A DNA stretch of 64,000 bases, taken from the NCBI GenBank assembly GCA_030789695.1, contig CM061140.1, forward strand, positions 80,104,422-80,168,421, written 5' to 3'. The notes under the pieces were generated by a model. That model searched no databases. It had not been told where the DNA came from and saw only the letters and a program-made list of their open reading frames with translations. Made by a program: the position numbers and the translations under genes. Positions within the stretch are counted from its first letter, which is position 1, and each line of letters starts with the position of its first letter. Positions 20,306-31,135 of the stretch are shown here, one piece after another. Origin of the DNA: Scilla litardierei (Eukaryota; Streptophyta; Magnoliopsida; Asparagales; Asparagaceae).

Positions 20306-23126
20306 TGTCGTGAGGGTATCCTAGTGCTATCATTTCACGTCTAGACCTCTTATTCATATTTTTACAAACTAAGGGAAGTAATGGCCTAAACGTGGTTGTT
20401 TCTATGCAAGTAAGTACACTTGCCTGAAGTGGCGAGAAGTGCGTCCGTAGGGGCATCTCGTCACGATAGTGCGTCGGTTACGGTTTGATGTAACATGTTA
20501 AACGGGACGATGTCAGGACTGGTTTTAGAAGACCTATTATGGCATGTCTATAGTTTAATCGTGGCTATCCTAGCAGTTCCAAATCAAGTTGTTCACAAAT
20601 TCAGATCTATTCTATGGTTCTCTACGTTGATTCTACCCTATGTGCACTGTCAAAATAGTCCAATCGACGGTCTAGGTTATCACAGCAATTCAAAGGAGCA
20701 TAAAATAACTTTAGTGATTAAGTTGCCAGTTTTAATTAGGTTTTCTAGTGGCGTAACGTTTGGGTTACTACAAGTAGGGGATACCAACCTAGTATGACGA
20801 TCACGCACAGATCTGGCACCGGTTACAGAAGCAGTAACGGATCGTGTCGCGACTCCGGTTCCTTGACTGTGGGTAGCGCGTGGAGGAGAGGTCGTCGGGG
20901 TCACCTCGACTGCGGGTAGCGCAGCGAAGCGGTGATGACGTCGAATCTCGACAAGCTGGGAGAAAGGAGGCTTGGCAAGGAACTAGGGTTTCGATCTGAA
21001 GGTGAAGGGGCACGACAAATGGAGAGGGTGGCCGGTAATGGGCTGAGGGTTGGCTGGAGTTCAGGTGCGAGGGAGGCTGGCTTCGAAGAGGGGAGAGAAA
21101 GGTCGGGCCTAGGGTTTGGGTTATGCGTGGAGGAGAAGGGAGATGGCACACGGGAAGGGAATGGTTGCAGGGAGCTCGGCGGTCTGCAGGTGGGAGAGGG
21201 CATGGCGTTGTTTCGGTGAAGGGGGGTGGCCGCCAGACTGGAGGTCGAGAGAGGGTGAACTGGGTGGTCTGGGGCTCGGGGAAGGAGGCTAGTGCGCTGA
21301 TCGTCGGTGGAAGGAAAGGCTCGGGGAGAGAGAAAACGGGCGGTTGCGGGCTGGCCTGAGGTGCGGCCGGTGATGGGACGCGGCTGGTGACTGCCGGCGT
21401 CGGGATGAAAGGGGAGGAGATGGGAGGTTGCTTGCAGCTGGGGTTGTGCATGGGTTGCGGCTGCTGTAGGGAGGGGGCCCTAGGGTTTAGTATTAGTTAG
21501 GTTTAGATTAATATTTGTATGGCTTGTGGGCTGATTACGTGAGTGCCTTGGGCCCTATCTAGGTTTAGCTTTGTTAGGGTTTGCTTTGTTAGGGTTTTAG
21601 AGATTAAAAGGAAAGATTTAAAACTAGGATGAAATGGAAAGGGACACGGAATTAATTGCATTTGGGGGTAGGATTTTGTTGTTAATTAGACTGAGTAAAA
21701 AGTCTCATCTCCAATATGGAAATAATTTGAATTTGAATATTAAATTTTGAAAAGAATATTTTTGATGAAATTATAATAGTTAATTTAAAAATACTTATGG
21801 CTGACGCATATAGAATTCGTAGCTAATACGATTACGTAGAATAAATATGTGAAGCCTAAATATGAAATACGGATACGCATTAAATTATGGATACGAAAAG
21901 TGTACAACAAGAATGGAAAACGAATAAGATGTATATTAAAAATACCGGCCTCTACAACTGATATCTTCACTTTGTTAACTCTTTCGTTAAGCTGAATAAG
22001 ATAAAATATCAGTCTGGCATGTATGCATGAACTCTTAACCTAAAATTACAATAGCTTTTATACTAGTTTATTTGTTATATTAGGCATAAGAGGCTCAGAG
22101 CCCACATGACCTGAAAAAGGTGAAACCCTATTAGGGCCTTAAATCAAAACTTATTTAACTAAATCTATATCTACCCTTCAATCCCATCTGAGACTAAACC
22201 CTCCATTCCCTCTTACTGTATTGCTTCTTCAACTGGTCAAGTGGATTCAAACCACTTAACCTTAATTTTTGAGATCCTGGCAATTGATAGACTAATATGC
22301 AGTTCTACCACCTAAATTAATTACATAATGTTTCAGCAATGATTTCCACCAACGTTACAAGATCTGAGAGTGATGCGAAAGATTCCTATGTGTGTGTATG
22401 TGTGTGCTTGTTATAGTGAAAAGTGAACGTCTTCAACTCAGTCTCATTTGGTACTCACAGAAATAAGCATCAGGCTAGCCATATAATGAAGCATAGAATG
22501 CTACAAAGCAAGGTACTATATACTAGGACTGATATATTGGATAGCTAATGAAGAGGAAATATAGTGATGATAAAAGAAAACATGCCTCTGGCAAATGGAT
22601 GGATATCAATAGTATAATTTTTGTGCAAAACCAAATAGTTTAAGGGTGTATCCTAAAGAAAAATATGGAGAAAGAGACATTCAAATTTTCATAGTCAATC
22701 AGTTTGTAAGACTGTAATGTATGTTACATGAAAATTGTAATGACTTGGAAGAAAATGCAAGTTTTTGGGAATCCATATTATGTGATATATTGCATATACC
22801 CTTGATTAATTGACACGAGAACTAAAAAATAAAGAACTTAGCCAGCAATGTGCACTTATTTTTCTCTGCTACAAGTGATTACATATTCGTTTTATTTAAA
22901 CTGTCTTGCAAATGTGTCTGCAAATTTTTTTAATTATTATTTTATTATTAAATATACGATTCATGTTTCGAAACCTGACTACGGTATAAACTCACGAATT
23001 CGAAATTTAAATATAAGCTGCATAACATAAGCGCATGTGAATCTACATTGGAGCAACTATTCTCGTTATTTTTTTGTTACATGATATTCTTTATGCACAT
23101 TTATCACTCAACTCTTTAAGTGATTT

Positions 23127-23164
23127 TGTGTGTGTGCGTGCATCTGTGCGTGTGTGTGTGTGTG
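23127..23164. repeat. (TG)n microsatellite
   Basis: Interrupted TG repeats (TGTGTGTGCGTGCATCTGTG, then TGTGTG...). Confidence 0.85.
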
Positions 23165-23366
23165 AATTTCAAATTGAAGGCTGCATTTTTTTCATAAGTC
23201 TCTCCTTCTCTCTTAGCTTCTTCTTCTTCCTCAGGTTCAATCAAGCTCAAGATCATTCACATTCAAGGCAAGTTCTGGGAGGCAAGTGTAGCTAGAGCTT
23301 CGTGCTGATTCTGGAGCCTTGGACCATGGATAGCATCATAACTTTGTCTTCGTCTTCGTGTTGAGT

Positions 23367-23371
23367 GCTGC
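23367..23371 (+). repeat. Target-site duplication of element D, left copy (GCTGC)
   Basis: GCTGC precedes TGACGTG at 23372 and recurs at 32996-33000 after the second LTR. Confidence 0.9.
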
Positions 23372-23619
23372 TGACGTGCGTTTATATTTCATATATTCAC
23401 GCACATCTTCTTTTGTGTTTTTCCGCTATTTTCCACCGTCTTGTATTTGTTTTCTCGTGTTTTCTTGTTTTCTTTCACTTTTCCGTGTTTTTGTATGTTT
23501 GCAGGAGTTTGCAGGCGTAGGGGACATAAAACGACGATATCATGATTCCCCGGAGCAACGGGAGGAGTCACGCATGATCCAGGGGGCCAAACGACGAAGA
23601 TCGCCATCTTTCAGCCCCC

Positions 23620-24049
23620 ACCCGATCGGTTGGATAGGCCAACTGATCGGGTGATGCACGCGTGCACGACCCGGTCAGTCGCTGAAGCAACGAAAGTGTC
23701 AACCGACCGGGTCACCGACCGGTTCAACCCGACCTCTCTCTGGAAATTGGAGCTGAAACTCAACCGATCGGGTGATCTTCACCCGATCGGTTCACCTGTA
23801 GCCGTTTCCCCGAAGAAGATGACCCGGAGAGCTCACCCGACGGCCGGCTGACCGTGTCAAAACTTTCGAAGTCTCTGTCTTTTTGGGCAACAATTCCAAC
23901 CGATCGGGTGATCTTTCAACCGATCGGTTCACCCGACGACGCTCAAGATCCAAACAACGAGCAACTTCCGCCAATCGGCCGTGTCACTTGACCGGGTGAA
24001 ATTTTGAAGATTGCTGCCGAAGTTCGCAGCAGGTCACCCGATCGGGTGA
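23620..24049 (+). promoter_or_regulatory. CCGATCGG palindrome array in 5' LTR of D
   Basis: About ten units built on CCGATCGG, such as ACCCGATCGGTT, CAACCGATCGGGTGA, and a perfect 16-bp palindrome TCACCCGATCGGGTGA at 24034-24049, some with an ACCGGGT variant. The array ends 10 bp before the TATA box. Confidence 0.8.
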
Positions 24050-24059
24050 TGTCGTTTTC

Positions 24060-24068
24060 TATATATAG
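24060..24068 (+). promoter_or_regulatory. TATA box of D 5' LTR
   Basis: TATATATAG about 10 bp past the last palindrome. The same arrangement is at 31849-31857 in the other LTR. Confidence 0.65.
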
Positions 24069-25026
24069 AAACCTAGGTTTCCAAAAAACGAGAGTTGTTA
24101 TTTTTTGCTGTTTTTTCTCTCTCTTGACGGCTGTAATTTTCTAGATATTTGTAAGTCGTCTGATCTTTACCAAACTTTAATATAGTGTTATTTGCATTAC
24201 TCTTACTGGTTTTCAATCGTCTGATCATGTTTTTAACGGTCGATTTTGATTTAGATTGCTTTTTAGTAAATATGTGTGAGTAGTTCCCAAATCTGGGATT
24301 TTGGTGGAAACCCCTTCATGGGGTCTCCTCGATGCGTCCATAGGACTAGGAAATCGATATGGATTAGGAATCTATCGGTTACGCTGGGTGTTTTATTGTC
24401 ATCGGCGGAAAAAGACCGCCTTTGACCGTTGGGCCAAGGGGGAATAAACTTGGCGGTTGACTCCCTAGCCATAGCTCACGCCCTTAGCGTAGACATCGAA
24501 TCCTAGCGCGCAGGAGCGGCAGGATGAGATGTTGGGAGTTATCGTTGCGAGCATAGTGCTCCCAGAGTCGGTCAGTGTTAATGGACATGGGAATGCCCAC
24601 TGATCGAACCCAGGTAGTCCGGCGTATCATCCTGGGCACCGACCGGAATATCGGGCCCATGGGACGCTGGTATCACTCTTAGAGGCAACGTCTCACCATT
24701 AGCCCCTAATTCCAATCGTTATCCTACATGTAGGTCGTATCGGCAAGAATCACACGATAGGGTGGAAACCGAAGTCCCGGGTTTTCCCTTTATATTGTTT
24801 ATCCCTCGCATTCTATTTTCTGTGAAACCCATCTACCGATTCGGGCTAGCTCGCCCATGGGGTGAATTTGGTCCTTCTTGACACAAGCACAACCACGCCT
24901 CCCTGAGTTCGACCCCCATGCCACACTACAACACCATGCGCTTGCGGTTATAAATGTTTAAATCTCACGTCCCCAATCATATATTGCACACATCTGACAT
25001 GCAAAGCGAGGGGACGTCAAGCTTTA

Positions 25027-25038
25027 TGGCGCCGTTGC
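25027..25038 (+). other. Primer binding site (D), tRNA-Asp type
   Basis: TGGCGCCGTTGC starts 7 bases after the LTR. The next bases (TAGGGA) depart from the usual CGGGGA. Confidence 0.85.
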
Positions 25039-25222
25039 TAGGGAGGCAATGTGCTTGTTATTCTAGGATCTCATGAACCCTTGAGTCTAGCTCTCATCTC
25101 TATCTCACGATAATTTTCGCATTCTTCTTTTTTCGTTTTTATTTTTCTTATTTTTGTTATATATTTTATTATTTTATCTGCATCCTTCCCACTTTTTGCT
25201 TCACGGGTGTTTGTTGCTTTTA

Positions 25223-26083
25223 ATGCGCAGGAACACAAGAAGTCTTGACGACTTGATTCCTGTTGACCCTGAGATAAACGACGCCCTAAGGTGTCTTGCC
25301 GCAGAGAAGCGAAGAAGAGAAGGGCCTGAAACCATGGGGGAGAACACCCCACCGCCAAAGTCCCTGTTGGAGTACTCGATGCCATCCCTCGAGTCCACCT
25401 CTGCCATCCATCCTCCTGCTATTACGGTGCAAAGCTTCAAGCTTAAGCCGTCTTTGGTGACGTGGATCCAGCAGGATCAATTCTCGGGTGCACCCATGGA
25501 GAGCCCCATCGAACATTTGGACTCCTTCTTGGAGAAATGTGACACCTTCCGGATAAACGGTGTCACAACTGAGGCGATCCATCTGAAGCTATTCCCCTTC
25601 TCTCTGCGAGATAAGTCCAAGCTGTGGCTTAGGGGGAAGGACCCAAATACGTTCAACACTTGGGAGAAGCTTTCTAACGCTTTTCTGACAAAGTTCTTTC
25701 CTCCGGGGAAGACCATGAAGCTGAGGAGTGAGATCTCCTCCTTCTCTCAAGCCAGCCACGAGTCCATGCATGAGGCTTGGACAAGGTTTAAAGAGATGCA
25801 GCGAAGATGCCCTCATCACGAGCTTCCCAAGTGGCAGATAATTAATCTGTTCTACAACGGATTGAGGGATGACTTGAAATCTTCCATGGACGCTGCGGCT
25901 GGAGGGTCCTTCATGTCCAGGAGTGAAGAAGATGTCGGACAAATTCTAGAAAATATGGCATCAAACAATGAGCGGTGGTGTGATGAGAGAGCCACACCTA
26001 GATCTGGGGGTATCCACAGGGTCGAGGACGTCAACAAATATCCAGCAAGTTTGACTTGCTGTCGACCAAGATCTCCGCACTGA
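25223..26083 (+). pseudogene. gag: Gag, N-terminal part (element D)
   Basis: I place the start at the ATG at 25223 (MRRNTRSLDDLIPVDPEIND); the frame is open further upstream but that part is AT-rich leader. It has the plant gag pattern: LFPFSLRDKSKLWL, then WEKLSNAFLTKFFPP and WTRFKEMQRRCPHHE, then the ENMASNN region also found in B. A frameshift near 26040 moves the protein to the next frame. It encodes the particle protein. Confidence 0.85.
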
Positions 26084-26382
26084 TGGTAGGAGCCGGTGGT
26101 GCCGGTACACAACATGTTGCGGCGGTGGAAGCCGAAGTCTTTGGAGACTTCGAGGGTGGTGATATCTCACCACCGTTGGACCAAGCGCGTGCACTATTCT
26201 ACAATCCTATGGGAAATGCTCCGTACCCACCACGGACTAGCTCCAACCCGGCCTACTCTCCACACAACCGGAATCACCCCAACCTTAGCTACCGGGCACC
26301 GTATCAGCCGCCGCCTCAGCAGCAGCAACAACAAATATATCAGCTGGCTAGGCCTCAGCAGCAGCAGTTTCAGCAGCAGTAG
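26056..26382 (+). pseudogene. gag: Gag, Gln-rich middle part (element D)
   Basis: This continues gag in another frame (LSTKISALM). It is followed by a Pro/Tyr-rich section and long Gln runs from CAG/CAA repeats near 26315-26460. TAG at 26380-26382 and further stops fall at Gln codons. The repeat-rich context favours slippage. Confidence 0.7.
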
Positions 26383-26594
26383 TTTCAGCAGCAGCAGCCT
26401 CCATAACAGTATCAGCAATATGCTCCCAGGAATCAGTAACTAGTTCAGCAGCAGCAGCAATATGGCCAACAGAGGGCCATCTCTCCAGTTGAGTCCCTTT
26501 TGCTCAATATATCACCAACCAGGAGAAGATAAATTTGAAACTGGAAATGGGACACCGGGCTCTCACGGACCAAGTAACCCAGCTGGGGTTATAA

Positions 26595-27800
26595 GTGGCG
26601 AACCTTTCAAGGTCGCAAAACTTATTGCCGCCACAACCGGAGGTGAACCCGAGGGGAGCAAACCAAACTTTGGCACTCACACACGAGCATGCGAATGTGT
26701 CCGCTATCGTGTTGAGGAGCGGGGCGCAAATCCCCATAAGAGTGCACAGAAAGGAACCAGAAGAACCATTGGTCATGGAGCGACCGATTGAAAAATTGAA
26801 TGACGCAGGTGCTTCGTCGCCAAAGCCAACAACTCCGGAGGGAGTTCCTGATGAGGAAAAGAAGAAAAACGAGGAAGAGAGCCTCAAGGTATTCAAGCCC
26901 ATTGTGCCTTTTCCACAACAGCTAGCCCAAGCCAAGATAGACAAGAAGTATGGCAAATTCTTCGCCATGGTCAAGGATCTAAGCTTGCAAATCCCCTTCC
27001 TCGAAGCTATCGAGAAAATTCCCTCCTACGCTAAATTTCTAAAGGATTTAGTGACAAGAGGGTCCAGAAAGGAGAAGGTCGTATTGACGACGGAATGCAG
27101 CGCTCTCATTCAGAGAGCAAATTCGCCTAAGCTTAAAGACCCGGGGATTTTCTCTATCCCTTGTGAGATCGGGGAGGTAAAGATCCATCGTGCGCTCGTC
27201 GATCTTGGAGCGAGTGTCAGTTTGATGCCCATGTCGCTGTATAAGAGGATAGGGATGGGTGACTTGGAGCCCACCAGAATGACCCTACAGCTTGCAGACC
27301 GATCGGTCAAATATCCGGTGGGGGTTGTAGATGACCTCCCTGTCAACGTAAGTGGGGTGCATGTGCCAGTGGACTTCATTGACATGGACATGCCTGAAGA
27401 TGCACACACCCCCATCATTCTTGGACGGCCTTTTATGGCCACTGCCGGCGTTTTGATAGATGTGAAGAATGGGAAGCTTTCCCTTAACGTCGACAACGAG
27501 AAAGTCGAATTTGACTTGGGGTTGTCAATGAAGCACCCCGATCCCCCGGATGATCCAAGATGAAATGTGCTGGAGTTAAAAGAAGAGAGAGCTGTGGAGG
27601 CAAGCTCCTGTGAAATTCTTTCAAGGAATCCCCCCGATAGCTTGGGGGACTCAGAAGAACCAGTCGGCCCGAAGAAGAATGATGTTGCTGGGATAGCGGA
27701 TGCGGCACATACGGTCCCCCCAGATTTCAGAAAGCTCCTCCGACGAGGAGAAAAGGGAAAGAGCCCATGGGGCTCACCGGTGACGAGATCCGAATCCTGA
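26595..27800 (+). pseudogene. pro: Gag C-terminus and aspartic protease (element D)
   Basis: The third frame of the same polyprotein. A conserved VPFPQQLAQAKIDK block lies near 26905. The protease motif ALVDLGASVSLMP is near 27190, with ILGRPFMATAGV near 27420. An in-frame TGA at 27561-27563 interrupts it, and the reading continues to 27800 and then, after another shift, to about 27964. No RT follows. AGCTTGGGGGAC at 27638-27650 resembles the element's polypurine tract. Confidence 0.82.
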
Positions 27801-28010
27801 AACGAGTGGCGGTGGACGCCAACATAAGGGAGAAGCCCCCGGATCCCGTCAACAATGGGAGGTTCGTCGAGCAAGTTTTCTTCTCACCACCGACGACACC
27901 GAAGGCCGCCAGCTCTGAGTCCGAAGCGATGCCGACCTTAGGGCATCACCCCCGTCCGCCTTGAGTATCATCCACGGGCGTCGAGCAAACGACGTTAAAC
28001 AAAAGCGCTT

Positions 28011-28028
28011 CATGGGAGGCAACCCATG
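28011..28028 (+). other. AGGCAA-loop hairpin after gag-pro (D)
   Basis: CATGGG-AGGCAA-CCCATG, a perfect 6-bp stem, preceded by GACGTTAAACAAAAGCGCTT. It is the counterpart of 10420-10435 in B and 60663-60680 in H. Confidence 0.8.
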
Positions 28029-28160
28029 CTCTAAACTTTTATCTTCATTTTTAGGATTTTTATTACCTTTATTTTTTCTATTTTAATAATTAAATTCAGC
28101 CGCGAGATCATCAGTCGAGAAACTTAGGCCATTCGTGAATTTTTGCAGGAAACAAGCCCT

Positions 28161-28507
28161 CACCCGATCAGGTGGTTATTCAACCGATCGGGTGAGACGT
28201 ATCAGACGATGGCCGTATATGCTCTCCTTGCGAACCGGTCAGGTGAAGCTAAACGTGATCGGGTGGCAGACCGTGTGAGCTGAGTAGAAGTCTCGGGAAT
28301 TTTTGGAAATGATCAACCGATCAGGTGATGCAAAGTATGGTCGTGTGACAGACCGGGTGAGCTGTACTAAACTTTCGGGAAAATTTTTGAAACGTCGAAC
28401 CGATCGGTTGAGTTCTCAACCGATCGGCTCGCCTGTAGCCGCTTTTCGGCAAATTTTTCGACCTAAAAGTCAACCGATCGGGTGACATTTCACCTGACCG
28501 GTTCGAC
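28161..28507 (+). promoter_or_regulatory. Internal CCGATCGG palindrome array (D)
   Basis: About ten full or partial units (CAACCGATCGGGTGA, ACCGATCGGTTGA, ACCTGACCGGTT and others) between gag-pro and the ORF1-position gene. It has the same core as this element's LTR array and ends 8 bp before a TATA box. Confidence 0.8.
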
Positions 28508-28515
28508 TTAAACCC

Positions 28516-28523
28516 TATAAATA
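28516..28523 (+). promoter_or_regulatory. Internal TATA box before ORF1-position gene (D)
   Basis: CCTATAAATAACC just after the palindrome array and 423 bp before the ATG at 28946. The sequence between is C-rich and leader-like, as after the LTR TATA boxes. Confidence 0.6.
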
Positions 28524-28945
28524 ACCCAACTCCACCCGTTCATTTCCCCCTCACCTGATCTCGATTATCATCGCCGTTTCGACTTCCTCGAGCTCCAACC
28601 GGCGCCGTTTCTCCCTCAACCGACCACAAAACTCCCTCTGTCGATCTCCCAACCCTATATCTCCATCTCTCCATTGATCCATCCCCCTCCCTCTTCGATT
28701 TCGCCCGCATCCAAGCCCTAATTTTCAACCCCCCCCCCCCCCATTTTCGAAATTTTTGCTGAAAAGAAGCGCAGTGGCTTAACACTTCCCCCGTCGCATT
28801 GCGTTGGGACATCTACGAGCAAGGATCTCCGTCTCGCTAGGGTAACTTCGCTCCTTAGCTCAATTTTATATTTTGCCCTAGATTTTCATTTTGCTTAATT
28901 GCCTGTGATTGCATACACTCACACACACACGACTCCTCCTGCACA

Positions 28946-29356
28946 ATGCCTCCACGCCATGCTAGACCCGCCAACGCTGGCACGTCCAACCCTAAGCCTA
29001 CCCGTCGCACTCGTCGCACACGATCCCCCACCCGAGCCACCACCACCACCAATTCATCCACCGCCGCCGCCCCACGCCCCTCTGACACCATTTACATAGG
29101 CGACATCGAATACCAGATGACATTCTATGACGATGACCATGCTGACCGGTTCATGGCCATGCTCCTCCTAGCAGGAGTTGGTGGTGAGGCGACTCAGCAG
29201 TCAGTCGAGCGTGACCTACCCGTCCTTCAAAGCCTCATGCGTCACATTCGTACTGACTCGCCTGATGGTTTCGAACCTGACATCCCACACCCCACCACTC
29301 CTGGTCCACAGCACAGGGCCCCATCACCACCCCCAGAGGGTGGTTCCTCTGCTTGA
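28946..29356 (+). CDS. Short ORF in ORF1 position, function unknown (element D)
   Basis: A 136-residue ORF starting MPPRHARP, like the MPPRTRP start of B's ORF1. A basic Arg/Thr/Pro tail follows (RRTRRTRSPTR), then a small acidic part (IYIGDIEYQMTFYDDDHADRF) and a Pro-rich end. It lacks the globular region with the ICCGG motif found in B and H, so it is either a strongly shortened ORF1 or a different protein that kept the same start. The uninterrupted frame downstream of a palindrome array and TATA box supports expression, but I cannot assign a function. Confidence 0.5.
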   Translation: MPPRHARPANAGTSNPKPTRRTRRTRSPTRATTTTNSSTAAAPRPSDTIYIGDIEYQMTFYDDDHADRFMAMLLLAGVGGEATQQSVERDLPVLQSLMRHIRTDSPDGFEPDIPHPTTPGPQHRAPSPPPEGGSSA

Positions 29357-31120
29357 TATATTTCCATCCGGTTTTTGCCTCCCCCTATTTTTGGTGCACA
29401 TCTATCTTTGCGGGGCCCTGCTTTACCACAGCTTGAGGGAGGACCCACTCACGCATCAGATCCCATTTTTATTTTTATTTCCATTCTTTTCTTTTATTGA
29501 CCCCCCTTGCATATCTCTGCATATTCATGATCACATCTTATCGCTAGCATTGTCATGTCTAGCTTAGGGGAAGTCAAATTTTTTTTGTGCTGTCGTGTGT
29601 CGTTTTTCTTTGTGTGTTTGTTTATTTGTCGTGTCGTGTGATTTTTTATTTTTATTTTCTGTTTATATGTCGTGTGGTGTGATTTTTATATTTATTTTTC
29701 TTTTCAGTTTCGTTTGTGTGTTTTCCTTGTTCTTCATGTCTTTTTGCGTCGGTGCACATTCCCCCCCATTTTCATTGCCCTCCCATATTTACTTTTATTG
29801 CATTGAGGGCAATGCAAGCTTCAGCTTGGGGGAGTCGCACTTTGTGCGTCATTTGCGTCTTTTTCTTCGTTTTTTGAGTCGTTTTTATCCGTCTTTCTCT
29901 TTTTCTTTTTCTTTTCTTCTTTTTTATCTCTTTCTCCTAGAGATGAACCCTATGATGAATTGCCACAAAGATCACACACACACCTAGCATGGCTTCGATA
30001 ATCACATTCACTAACCCTAGGAAGTCGAGTCCTCCTGCATTTCATGCATCGTGGGTCCATTTTGCTTTTTTGTGAGTCGTGTGTCGTGCCTAGCTGTTTG
30101 GTGTGCTTCTACTTTGTGATTGTGTTTTATATACCTGTCCAGGAATGACCCCTAGATTATCATGCTTCGATTTGAATATGCGGTATTTTCCTATCTTATC
30201 TGCTTCTGTATGCATGAATATACATATTGTATGCTTCATTTCGCATATGTCGGGATTCCACAGTTAGGACTATGATAACCCATTTTAGCCTATGCTCTGA
30301 TCAGCGAAATATCTCCCTTCCCCAAGTGTTTAGAATCCGAATTCTTTTCATTTTTACTTGGTGCTAATCCCCTCGTCGTGTACCGTTCTCCCACTTGGGA
30401 GAGTACACATGTTTATATCCTAATATCCAAAAATCCAAAAAAAAGGAGAAAAGAAAAACCAAAAAGAAAAGAAAAGAGAAAAGAATATATATATATATGT
30501 ATGTATAGCCAAAAATCCAAAAGAAAAAAATACATATATCCAAAACCCAAAAAATGTGTGTGAATATTTCCCTACCTATCGAGAATAAAGGGAAGGTGAG
30601 AATTTGCACCGAGTGTTCTACTACACATCATCTCAACCCCCGTCGCTTTCGAAAACACTTGGAATAGGGAATTTCTAGCTATTATCTAGGCGATAGTGTG
30701 GTGATGTCTGAGTCCCTAGCTGTGGAGTCCTTGACACATGATGCGTGTCTATTCTCATACTCTTCTCATGCATGCTTGAGATATATATTCACCGCTACTT
30801 CTAAATCGAATCGATATTTGGGTCATTTCTTGGATTTGTGTATATGGAACCTATTGCACGATGTAGATAGTGACACCGACTGCTAGCACACGACCACACT
30901 CACTCGTGCTTCACGGCGTGGGCCCACGGCACTTGTCTGGACTCGTATTCCTCGGTTTAGTGATGTGATTTAGCGTTTGCTTGCTTGGTGTGTCGTTTTT
31001 GGTTTTGTTGGCCCTGACGGGCGATTTAGGATTTAAAGTTCTCTTCTTTCTCTCTTTCTCTCTATTTTCTCCCTCCGAGCTCCTACTCTCACTCGTCTTC
31101 CTCGAGGATGAGGAAGGGTT
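29357..31120 (+). other. 3' non-coding region of element D
   Basis: T-rich; hydrophobic frames here reflect composition. It holds AGCTTAGGGGAAG near 29559, the hairpin-tract pair at 29800-29834, a low-complexity AAAATCCAAAA stretch near 30425-30555, and CTTCCTCGAGGATGAG before the polypurine tract. Collinear with 56870-58490 of H. Confidence 0.7.
29800..29834 (+). other. Conserved AGGG-loop hairpin plus polypurine-like tract (D)
   Basis: GCATTG-AGGG-CAATGC (perfect 6-bp stem), then CAGCTTGGGGGAGT. Same unit as in B, C, G and H. Confidence 0.75.
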
Positions 31121-31135
31121 CAGCTTGGGGGATTT
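31121..31135 (+). other. Polypurine tract of element D
   Basis: CAGCTTGGGGGATTT directly before TGACGTG. Confidence 0.85.

Larger units (their letters stand above)
19691..23366. other. Non-coding region, probably containing an old LTR
   Basis: No gene seen. 20800-21480 is GC-rich; read on the minus strand it resembles the C-rich leader part of A's LTR (CCCTAGGGCCCCC, then CCGCAACCC). 21500-21800 is AT-rich like its U3. An inverted, decayed Ty3-type LTR is plausible but I could not fix its ends. 21990-23100 is plain AT-rich sequence. 23170-23366 is CT-rich and leader-like. Confidence 0.4.
23372..25019 (+). repeat. 5' LTR of element D
   Basis: 1648 bp, TGACGT...ACGTCA. Palindrome array 23620-24049, TATA box 24060-24068, and a conserved U5 motif near 24920-24950 (TGCGCTTGCGGTTA type) before the primer site. 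It differs from the 3' LTR by exactly two length changes (20 and 192 bp extra in the 3' copy) plus point changes. Confidence 0.9.

Noticed and set aside
20801..21451. Minus-strand 216-codon Pro/Ser-rich ORF
   Set aside because: Open because of GC/C-rich composition; several frames on both strands are open there, no domain is seen, and it fits an LTR leader.
23620..24049. Palindrome arrays as CRISPR
   Set aside because: Units are short palindromes with irregular spacing and no uniform spacers, inside a plant retrotransposon.
29595..29987. Hydrophobic ORFs in the 3' regions of B, C, D, G and H that could look like a membrane or envelope protein
   Set aside because: The regions are T-rich, so Phe/Leu runs are expected. 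The only conserved part is explained by the hairpin and polypurine-like tract, and a 1-nt indel in G breaks the shared frame there.
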